From: Solibacillus daqui
GTDB lineage: Bacteria; Bacillota; Bacilli; Bacillales_A; Planococcaceae
DNA length: 64,000 nucleotides
Reading direction: 5' to 3'
NCBI RefSeq assembly: GCF_028747805.1
Contig: NZ_CP114887.1
Span: 3,204,001-3,268,000, forward strand
Below, one piece after another: positions 54,201 through 61,057 of this stretch. Both the position numbers and the translations under genes were made by a program. The notes under the pieces are model-generated. The model searched no databases and was not told where the DNA came from. It saw only the letters and a list, made by a program, of their open reading frames with translations. How positions within the stretch are numbered: position 1 is the first letter of the stretch; each line of letters opens with the position of its first letter.

Positions 54201-54546
54201 TTCCCATATAAAAATTTACTTTAGCACCATTACTGTCAGCCACTATAAACACAGAACTATCCTTTACTGCTACTGCATTTAACACGCTAGCTAATTTAAA
54301 TGTCGAATCTTCATCTTGCGAATAAACAATTTCATTAATCTTGAACATCCGCACATTTTTAGCGAGATTTTTTTCAATGCTAACATCATCTAAAGGGATA
54401 ACTTGCATATCCTGTAATTTAGTCATGTAATTTTTTAATACTACATCATCAACAACTTCGAACGCAGTAGAAACCTGCTGTTCGAAGTTTTGATATTTAG
54501 GGATTGATAGCTGTTGCTCTTTTTTCTGAAGTTGAAGTTCCATCAT
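51295..54546 (-). CDS. Large HerA/FtsK-like ATPase with internal Ser/Thr-rich and glycine-zipper region
   Basis: 1083 residues. Residues 1-240: unassigned alpha/beta domain. Residues 244-292 and 338-385: Ser/Thr/Asn-rich linkers. Residues 293-335: a Gly/Ala/Val-rich hydrophobic hairpin with repeated GGAVGGAVGG, a glycine zipper able to insert in membranes. The C-terminal DUF87/HerA ATPase holds Walker A TGSTGSGKSN (about 567), V-I-V-D-L-S-R, Walker B T-V-L-E-E-A-H-N (about 797), and V-D-Q-S-P near 845. HerA-type motors move DNA or protein through a hexameric ring. Gene order (24 nt after a membrane protein, overlapping the LHH toxin) suggests a membrane-linked pump acting with the toxin or the dynamins. 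It is not VirB4 or VirD4. Confidence 0.75.
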   Translation of the reverse strand: MMELQLQKKEQQLSIPKYQNFEQQVSTAFEVVDDVVLKNYMTKLQDMQVIPLDDVSIEKNLAKNVRMFKINEIVYSQDEDSTFKLASVLNAVAVKDSSVFIVADSNGAKVNFYMGIRSLNENNSTKTSFDTLKNAMNGHFPGIKTENVTKDKIEDLFNQNNSNAVSIVTGVANYKDEQLKMNKSFIQGLEKLALTMQGEVFTGVILANPVNRLELINVRNQYENIFSMLAPMASSQVSYGVNDSISETKTYTTGTSEGVTNTTNESVTDTEGKTQTYNTSSALSKNTLGSSVGKVTAGGLAAAGAVIGSVVPGVGTLVGGAVGGAVGGMIAAFTHATVSDTEGSSTSENASTASTTGSSVGKTSTTNESQSDATGFSRGNTESIQLTTQNKTLQNYLHRIDMQLDRLQECESLGMWECAAYFISETPYAADIAAATYKSLMQGENTGLEVSTISSWTNNDRNSYEINKYIQNFMHPTFNYQNNGIQLPILPTSLVSGKELAIHMSLPRKSVSGFPVIEHVEFAPEVVSYTQEGTRFINLGAVYNFGKTTSSRVKLDLQSLSMHTLITGSTGSGKSNTIYELLSQLEMQGVKFLVIEPAKGEYKHIFGTDPNVNVFGTNPKKNMLLKINPFKFPEDTHVLEHIDRLVEIFNVCWPMYAAMPAILKEAIIHCYETCGWDLDSSTYLEGEVELYPTFKDLLNSLEIVINQTAYDSETKGNYIGSLVTRVKSLTNGINGQIFCNEELDNNLLFDSNVIVDLSRVGSSETKSLIMGILVMRLNEHRMANVEDLNTPIKHVTVLEEAHNILKRTSTEQSAEGSNLIGKSVEMLSNAIAEMRTYGEGFIIVDQSPSMLDMSAIRNTNTKIILRLPDEMDRRLVGKAAGLNDKQLEEIIKLPKGVAAVYQNDWLEPVLCGINRFSGKEYKYEYSDTERIPVDGKAQKSAILEYLLQGRVRKANLLTENELMESVERLVLSTKLKKQLTLYITDKEYQTYLLDKTHFDVLAEVVCELLSEKNHLKHLLTSSSEIESINLKLNEHISQNTTGLNSEMKLAISQCLLKSTANESVKHFEVYKTWIEAVRGGKIR

Positions 54547-54570
54547 AAAAACACTCCAATAGTTTAACTT

Positions 54571-55143
54571 TTATTTTTTCACAACATAATACGTAATACT
54601 GCCAACAACTACAGTTGCAATCACTGCCGTTGCCGCAATTGTTACAATTGACCAACCTTTTAATACACCTAGCAAAATAGAAACTACCCCTACACCCAAT
54701 GCAGCAATTAAAGTGATGATTTGTTGAGAGTCCATATTCGATTCATAGGATTGACCGGATTGATTATTAACATTCTGATAGTTTGCTCGCGGTTGTTGAA
54801 TTCGTTGCTGAGAAGTATTACTTTGAGATTGTTGCTGTGTTTTTAATTCAGCTGCATATACATACTGTTGAACTTCTTTGATGTGTTGAATACGCTCTGC
54901 CGAGAAATTATCAACTAGGTCATATTTTAATAAACTAGCATAATCTTTATCCCAATTTTCTTTTGATTCAAATTTTGATCCATCATGTGATTCAATAATA
55001 TTCGGTATAAATTTCAACGTGTACTCTAACATCGATTTAAACTGATTAAAAGTTAAATCCATTGTTAAACTATTTTTTAACATCATCTTAACTTTCTCTT
55101 CATCGCCTATTTGAACTGCTTTTTTAAAATCTGCTGAAATCAT
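54571..55143 (-). CDS. Membrane-anchored protein with Q/N-rich linker, dynamin-associated
   Basis: 190 residues: a small helical N-terminal domain (1-100), a Gln/Asn/Ser-rich low-complexity linker (about 100-138), and two C-terminal membrane helices (about 141-160 and 166-186) ending YYVVKK. I find no known domain. Its start overlaps the stop of the large dynamin gene (ATGA) and its stop is 24 nt before the HerA-like gene, so it probably links GTPase and ATPase at the membrane. Confidence 0.6.
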   Translation of the reverse strand: MISADFKKAVQIGDEEKVKMMLKNSLTMDLTFNQFKSMLEYTLKFIPNIIESHDGSKFESKENWDKDYASLLKYDLVDNFSAERIQHIKEVQQYVYAAELKTQQQSQSNTSQQRIQQPRANYQNVNNQSGQSYESNMDSQQIITLIAALGVGVVSILLGVLKGWSIVTIAATAVIATVVVGSITYYVVKK

Positions 55144-57437
55144 ACTTCGACTACCTCCCCGATATCTATAATTTTATTCACCTTTTCATTAATCCGTTCT
55201 AACCATCCTAATCTAGCTTGTGATTCAGCAATTTTTGCTCTGATCAGTGATTCATCTTGAGTAAAAATTTCTAATTCTTTTAATTTATTACGTAAAATTT
55301 GATCTACTTTGTCGAATTTTCTATAATAATCTATTTTTATTTGTTTAATATTTTCCTTAGCAGATCCTTCTACTTCCTTAATTAACATACGATTTTGTTT
55401 CTCTAAAAACGTTGAAAATTCATCAGATATTATTTGTGCGCTCACTTTTGATTGTTCTTCATAAACATCTCGGTATAAAGTTTTTGGTTTCCAAAACTTT
55501 AAGCTTCCAAAGAAACCTGAACGTTCTGGGTTACTATAACTTTCTGTTCCTACTTTAATTTTTTCAGTATACGTAGCTGTGTCTAAAATACGATTTTTTT
55601 CAATCCCAAAATCTAATTCGGCAGCAATTAATTGCAATGGCTCAAATACTAAATTTTCCGTTCCTAACCCATCAATTAATTTTGCAATTTTCTCTTTGTA
55701 CTCTTTTAATAATTGGTCTGCTATATTGCTTAAATTTTCATTGATCATTTTTTCTAAATTAACAGTTAGTTTCGAGTGACTTTCTCGAGAAATTCTAATT
55801 AAATTTTCAATGAAACTTTCTGCTTCATTTTTAGAAAATTCTTTTCCAATTGAACCAGTTAAAAATTCATCAATTGAACGTTGATGTTTCAAAACAAGCT
55901 TCTTAGATTCAGTTTTAATATCTTTCATAACATCTATTTCTTCAATCTTATTTTTAAACCTCTCTGCTTCTTTACCTGAATTCAGTTTTTCTTCAATCTT
56001 ACAAATTTGCTCTTTAATTTGAGCATGGCGTTCCGTATTTTCAGCAATAGCAGTTTTAGTTTCCTCAAATGCCTTTGAACTTTCTAATTTCTTTTGGAAT
56101 GTATCTACAACATTTTTGATTTTGGCTGTTCTAGCATACTTTTCAACATATAGCTTAATTGTTTCTTCTACAGCCGGAATACCACTATGAATTAATGCAG
56201 TTTCTAAATTCATAATATCGCCATCATCAACAAGTCTTAACTGTTCATCAATCTTTCTACGAATGCTTGGTGTTAATGTTGCATATTTTTCTAAATGCAA
56301 TTGCTCGTTACGGTTTAATTTTCTCGCCATCATCAATATTTCGTCTTCTAAGTCTTCATCAACTGATTCTGGATGATTTAAAAGCTCACGTATATCTAAG
56401 GAAGATAATGCTGCCGCTGGGAAAATATTAGGGTCATGTATACCACGGTCCGCTAAGTATTTTCGTACCTTCTGCAACGAACTTTCTACATCGTCGTCAC
56501 CTTTACGGAACTGATCCAACTTATTCACAACGAATAAATAACGATCTTTCGATTGTTTTCCACCAATTTGCATACTATTTGCAACCGCATTTAATAATTG
56601 AGAATCATCATTAACACCTAATTGTGTTGCGTTCAAAATATACAATACTAACGCTTTTGAAGATTCATCTAAATTTTTGTATGTCGTTTTCAAGTGGTTT
56701 TCATCACGTGAATTGTTTGGTCCTGGTGTATCGATTAATACTAGAGACATTTCTTCCGTACTAGTAAACGGTATATCACCTTCAATGCAAATCGAAGATA
56801 CTTTTTCTGTTGCATTTAATTTTTCCATATCTTCTAAACCTAAATTGGGAACAGATTTAATTACATTACCAAATTCATCGTAAGCCGTTGCAAAGAAATC
56901 TTCGTCATCAGTATCTTTAATTCTTGAAATTGTTGCAGTACAAGCTTCTTGACTTGATGGCATTAATTTACGTTGTAGCAATGAATTAATCAATGTAGAT
57001 TTACCTGCACTCATTGTTGCAACAACAGTTATTTCAAATTCATCGTTCAAAGCCTTTTTAAAAGCATCTTGTAAGTCTTTTGATTTAAGCTCTTCTATAG
57101 GACCATTAATAATCTCATCAAAAACTTCTTCAATTGCAAATTCCATATTTGAAATTTCTTGAACTGGGATATGAGTTAATTCAATTTCAATTCCATTTTT
57201 TCGGGCTTTCTTTATAATTTCTTCAACATCTTCTAAATCCATCGAAGTACCCATAAAATCTAATTCAAAGTAATCTTCATTACACTCATCCTGTAAAAAT
57301 TCAGGTAATTGCTCAACCCATTCTTGTAAGCGTTTTGAGCCTACATTTAATACGCTATTTTCTGGAACTAATTCACCATCAATTTCTATGATGGTTTCTA
57401 ATTTAAATGGATTATATTTAATAAAAACTTTAGCCAT
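55140..57437 (-). CDS. Bacterial dynamin-like GTPase, large
   Basis: 765 residues from ATG 57437 (AAGGG is 9 nt upstream; ATG 57446 sits right against it). After a 130-residue N-terminal domain, the GTPase reads ATMSAGKSTLINSLL (G1, about 145), Q-E-A-C-T-A-T (G2), L-I-D-T-P-G-P (G3, about 237) and V-N-K-L-D-Q-F (G4, about 307). Then come long helical stalk segments and a FFGSLKFWKPKT loop (about 640) that could touch membrane. Such proteins bind and reshape membranes; several act in phage defence. It overlaps the small dynamin gene by 8 nt, consistent with a two-subunit GTPase. Confidence 0.88.
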   Translation of the reverse strand: MAKVFIKYNPFKLETIIEIDGELVPENSVLNVGSKRLQEWVEQLPEFLQDECNEDYFELDFMGTSMDLEDVEEIIKKARKNGIEIELTHIPVQEISNMEFAIEEVFDEIINGPIEELKSKDLQDAFKKALNDEFEITVVATMSAGKSTLINSLLQRKLMPSSQEACTATISRIKDTDDEDFFATAYDEFGNVIKSVPNLGLEDMEKLNATEKVSSICIEGDIPFTSTEEMSLVLIDTPGPNNSRDENHLKTTYKNLDESSKALVLYILNATQLGVNDDSQLLNAVANSMQIGGKQSKDRYLFVVNKLDQFRKGDDDVESSLQKVRKYLADRGIHDPNIFPAAALSSLDIRELLNHPESVDEDLEDEILMMARKLNRNEQLHLEKYATLTPSIRRKIDEQLRLVDDGDIMNLETALIHSGIPAVEETIKLYVEKYARTAKIKNVVDTFQKKLESSKAFEETKTAIAENTERHAQIKEQICKIEEKLNSGKEAERFKNKIEEIDVMKDIKTESKKLVLKHQRSIDEFLTGSIGKEFSKNEAESFIENLIRISRESHSKLTVNLEKMINENLSNIADQLLKEYKEKIAKLIDGLGTENLVFEPLQLIAAELDFGIEKNRILDTATYTEKIKVGTESYSNPERSGFFGSLKFWKPKTLYRDVYEEQSKVSAQIISDEFSTFLEKQNRMLIKEVEGSAKENIKQIKIDYYRKFDKVDQILRNKLKELEIFTQDESLIRAKIAESQARLGWLERINEKVNKIIDIGEVVEV

Positions 57438-58593
57438 AACTGACATCCCTTCTATTAATTAATAACTCTAAATTATATAAGCCGCATCTAAGTAATTTTT
57501 CTTGAATTTCATTATTAGCTACAATAGATGGGAAATTATATTTTGTTAAATCAAAACTTGCTCTTTTAAGCTTTCTAGTTAACAATTCAAGTTCATCTTT
57601 TTCTTCATCATTTAATACTTGACCCGAATTATCTAACTTTAATAAATAACCCGTATATGCTGAAATTGGCTGGATTACAGGATTAACAAACCCTAAATTC
57701 TCAAGCTGTATTTTTACATTGTCAACACTTTGTTCAACTGAGTCATGATTTTGTCTAAACTGATCTACTTTATTAATCACAAAAATTATTTTTTCAGTTG
57801 GAACTTTGTCCTTTATAAAATGTAAATGGTTTATATCATCATTTGTGCCTAAATGATTACCATTCATAATATACAAAAGGACATTGAAATCGCCTTTAAG
57901 AATTAATTCTTCTGAAATTACTTTATGTTCAGGATCCGCAGATGAATTAACACCTGGCGTGTCTACTATTTCCCATAAATAGGAATCTTGAATATGGCTC
58001 ATTTTAGTATGTATTACAATATTATCTGATTTAATATTGTGTAGAACTTGTGAAATATTCTTTTTCAGACGCATCCTAGTGTTGTTATGTAAACAATAAA
58101 TGTTATCTCCACAACTTAAATCTTCTTTGACACTATACTGTTTCGCTGTACAAGATTCATTTTGAGTTGTCATAATTTTTTTACCTATGAGCGCATTTAC
58201 TAAAGTAGATTTACCTGCACTCATTGTTGCTGTTACTAATATTTTTTTGAATACATTATTGTTTATCAAGCTTGATACATCTCCAAATTTCATATCTAAT
58301 CTTTGGGATAGTTCCTTAATTAACTCAAATTCGTTTTTAACAGCAAGTTTACTTATAAATTGAAGAAGCTCTTTATGGTAATTTTTGTATCTATCAAGAT
58401 ATAAATTATTGTCCATAAAATGTTTAGGATTCTTCGGTAAATAAAAGTCATTAGGCATTTGAATATCAAATAGTTTACTTGTTGCTTGATTCCAAATTTC
58501 CATATTTATTTTAAAATCTCTACTGTATTTTTTTAGAAAATAAAATTTTATATCTAGCCAGTTTTTTTTGTAATTATATCTACTATTTTGCAA
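57430..58593 (-). CDS. Bacterial dynamin-like GTPase, short partner
   Basis: 387 residues, made of a 115-residue N-terminal helical part and a GTPase domain: ATMSAGKSTLVNALI (about 121), Q-N-E-S-C-T-A-K, I-V-D-T-P-G-V (about 209), V-I-N-K-V-D-Q-F-R (about 272). It shares with the next gene the G1 block, C-T-A, D-T-P-G, L-G-x-N-D-D and N-K-x-D-Q-F-R, so the two are paralogues. It ends soon after the GTPase and lacks the long stalk, so it likely works as a heteromer with the large dynamin. 19 nt lie between it and the WYL gene. Confidence 0.85.
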   Translation of the reverse strand: MQNSRYNYKKNWLDIKFYFLKKYSRDFKINMEIWNQATSKLFDIQMPNDFYLPKNPKHFMDNNLYLDRYKNYHKELLQFISKLAVKNEFELIKELSQRLDMKFGDVSSLINNNVFKKILVTATMSAGKSTLVNALIGKKIMTTQNESCTAKQYSVKEDLSCGDNIYCLHNNTRMRLKKNISQVLHNIKSDNIVIHTKMSHIQDSYLWEIVDTPGVNSSADPEHKVISEELILKGDFNVLLYIMNGNHLGTNDDINHLHFIKDKVPTEKIIFVINKVDQFRQNHDSVEQSVDNVKIQLENLGFVNPVIQPISAYTGYLLKLDNSGQVLNDEEKDELELLTRKLKRASFDLTKYNFPSIVANNEIQEKLLRCGLYNLELLINRRDVSYG

Positions 58594-58612
58594 AATCTCA
58601 CCTCAAAGTTCA

Positions 58613-59599
58613 TTACTCTATAATTAAATTTTGGTAATTAATCGCCATCTTGTTGATGCTATTTTGCAGAGTTATTACCAATTCTTTAGGACTGATTACT
58701 TCTATATACTCCCCTTGACTCAACAACCACATCTTAATCCCCTTACCAAATACCTCAGCTTCAAAAACCAAGCCATCGCCCAGCTTTTCTACAACTTTCG
58801 CTGTAGGTAATCGGTCAAGAACAGCTTGCGGTGAAGGACCAGTGAATTTAAACTTTACATTTATCAGTTCACCCGTATACATAAACTGCACGCGTTTGCG
58901 AAATTCGCCTTCTTGGAAACGTTCATGATACGGCACTTTAAATGAAATAAATGTTTGATCAAATTGCTCAATTCGATCAATCCGATAAATCGTTGGATAA
59001 TCGAATTCTTTCCCGATAGGATAAGCAGTCAAGTAAAAATAGTACTCCGAAAAAATAATCCCGACTGGTTTTACTTTTCGCTCACTTGCTAGCTCGTCAA
59101 ATTCGCGTTTATAGTGCATGTTAATGATTTTTTTCGATTGGATTGCCAATGAAAGTTGCCATAATGTGTTTAGCAAATCCTTTTTATGATTCAACTCTAC
59201 ATACAAATGCTTTTCGTTCGACATCATTTGCTTGATGACCGCGCTATCTTCTTTATGAGCTAGATTCATCAACTTCTCAATGATTGAATCCATTTCATGT
59301 TTCGGAAATGCACGTGATTCAATCAGCACTTTCAATACAGCGAAAATTTCTTCATTTTCCAACCATGATGGTTGTCCCATTTTCAACACGTAAACCTTTT
59401 TCTCTCGGTTGTAATGCAATTTTTCATTTCGTTTTTCGTTTCCAATATAATCACGAATATTTTCAAGATCCCGCTGAATCGACTTTTCACTAATTTTATA
59501 ACGATCGGCTTCTTCCCTTTTTACAAGGCTTTCACCATTTTTCAAACGATCATACATTGAAAGAATGCGACCAACTTGATTCTGTCTCTCTTGACTCAT
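58613..59599 (-). CDS. WYL-domain transcriptional regulator, first gene of the defence-type operon
   Basis: 328 residues from ATG 59599 (GAGGTGAT is well spaced; the frame to 59635 has no site). An N-terminal DeoR-type helix-turn-helix (about 5-75, with ISEKSIQRDLENIRDYI) is followed by a WYL domain (about 135-220; here I-N-M-H-Y-K-R-E replaces the exact W-Y-L) and a WCX C-terminal part. WYL regulators sense ssDNA or nucleotides and often repress defence islands until infection. Two TATAAT-like boxes lie upstream on the minus strand (59698-59703 and 59707-59712). Confidence 0.88.
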   Translation of the reverse strand: MSQERQNQVGRILSMYDRLKNGESLVKREEADRYKISEKSIQRDLENIRDYIGNEKRNEKLHYNREKKVYVLKMGQPSWLENEEIFAVLKVLIESRAFPKHEMDSIIEKLMNLAHKEDSAVIKQMMSNEKHLYVELNHKKDLLNTLWQLSLAIQSKKIINMHYKREFDELASERKVKPVGIIFSEYYFYLTAYPIGKEFDYPTIYRIDRIEQFDQTFISFKVPYHERFQEGEFRKRVQFMYTGELINVKFKFTGPSPQAVLDRLPTAKVVEKLGDGLVFEAEVFGKGIKMWLLSQGEYIEVISPKELVITLQNSINKMAINYQNLIIE

Positions 59600-59766
59600 T
59601 GCATCACCTCTACATGAATAATAGTACACTTCCAATTGGACATATCATGACCATTTAAATATGTATTTCCAATAAAAATAAACATCCAACTATGCCTAAT
59701 TATACCATTATACGTATTTATGAAGTGACTGATTTTTATTTTTCTAGTAAAAAAGGAGCGATAATA

Positions 59767-59943
59767 AATACCTATACCCAATATTCAAGTAATATTTTGT
59801 GAATCATGCGGAAAGTTAATAAAATTGGCGAATTTAGGGGATGCGTTAACGACGGTGAATTGGAGAAAATTAATGGATCTTCGAAGAAAAAATATTGTGG
59901 TAAGTGTAAATTAAAAGGTATACCTAATAAATTGCCAGTAAAA
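59767..59943 (+). pseudogene. Decayed small zinc-ribbon gene
   Basis: Behind AAAAAGGAG the frame gives IQVIFCESCGKLIK; a shift of frame then gives IGEFRGCVNDGELEK and KKKYCGKCKLKGIPNKL. The two C-x-x-C pairs would form one zinc ribbon if the frames were joined. It looks like a mobile-element protein broken by an indel. Confidence 0.35.
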
Positions 59944-60064
59944 TAATAGTTGTTTATTGTTTTTCAATTGTTATTAACCCTAAATTTCTTGCCAACATAA
60001 CCTAAATTCTTCGTTAATACCTACGCGCTTTAAACGAAAACTTGCAATTCCCCCATACACCATC

Positions 60065-60208
60065 TATAGGAACTATTAATAGTACCTATAACAGAACTTT
60101 GTCATATCAACGTTTTGAGTTAATTATTGTCACATTTCGCTAGCTTTCTTCCGCTTATAGTCCCTATATTATAGGAACTATTTAAAAACGTTGATATATC
60201 AACGTTTT
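60065..60208. repeat. Repeat D: palindromes TATAGGAACTATT and ACGTTGATATATCAACGT
   Basis: TATAGGAACTATT occurs at 60065 and 60170, each part of near-palindromes with AGTACCTATA or AGTCCCTATA. ATATCAACGTTTT (60104-60116) matches the end sequence of repeats B and C, and 60185-60208 is a perfect 24-bp palindrome centred on TATATA with the core ACGTTGATATATCAACGT. This site closes the accessory module on the right, about 500 nt beyond the WYL gene. Confidence 0.6.
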
Positions 60209-60234
60209 CAAATACGATTTCGGGTTATTTTATG

Positions 60235-60619
60235 TAGCAATATTTGGTCTTCACAAAGAACATATGGATTCATTTTCTCAAGAAATTATTGAAGAAGTAA
60301 TGGTAAATGTTATGAAAAAACTAATCCTACTTACAGGTATCAGAAATGAGGTTAGTAAGTTTACGTCGATGGTAAGGTACCATTTCAAGGGCTAGGCTTA
60401 TAAAGAAGATGTGGACTACCAAATAATCACTTCAAGTATGGAGAGCAAATAAATTATCAAAAAAGAACGGAATTGGTTCCTAATTGGTTTGATAAACGTA
60501 ATAAACCTACCCAAACTAATAATCACCACTCCTACATTGATTTCGAACTAGAGAAGAAAAGAATACTGGCAAAGTTAAATGGCGGAGAATACATAAACAA
60601 AGAGGCAACTGAGTTTTAA
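60235..60619 (+). pseudogene. Remnant of a phage/plasmid replication-type protein
   Basis: One frame reads VAIFGLHKEHMDSFSQE to a stop near 60396; another, from about 60436, reads YGEQINYQKRTELVPNWFDK and ends KEATEF at 60619. The V-P-N-W-F-D-K pattern near the end recalls DnaD-like replication proteins. No start site is visible. It appears to be the residue of an earlier insertion at repeat D. Confidence 0.4.
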
Positions 60620-60635
60620 TACTCTAGAATACTTA

Positions 60636-60672
60636 ATGCGCGGCTTAATCCCATAGTGATAATGCCGCGCAT
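60636..60672. terminator. GC-rich hairpin
   Basis: ATGCGCGGC (60636-60644) pairs perfectly with GCCGCGCAT (60664-60672), loop 19 nt. No T-run. 60673-61057 has no supported gene except the ribosome site AAAAGGAG before 61058. Confidence 0.45.
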
Positions 60673-61057
60673 ATAAGATTCACGTGTAAATTGGGCGCGT
60701 ATGACTGTAGCCCATGCGTTTGCTTGATAGCGGTCAAGAAGCTTAGGTTATCAAATATAATAACGATGTGTTGATAAATATTAATGGTTGGCATTACCTT
60801 GTTATTTCAAAAAGCAACTTAACATCCAGGAGGCTGAAATCTAATTACCTTATTTCACCTAGTATATAAACAATTTCTATTATACACTGAATCAAAGGGA
60901 GCCATCTTTTCTAGGATTAATTGTGATTGCTTAAATATGCCTGGAAAGCTCTCTTTTACATAGAACTTTCATTTATACAAAATAGTTTACACTTTCTGTT
61001 GCGACACCAGAACTATTGCATACACTGCACAGATTTAATTGATAAAAGGAGCTTACT

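Noticed and set aside
51295..54546. Reading the large ATPase as a conjugation VirB4/TraG protein
   Set aside because: Motifs fit HerA/DUF87 and no relaxase, lytic transglycosylase or other transfer genes are present.
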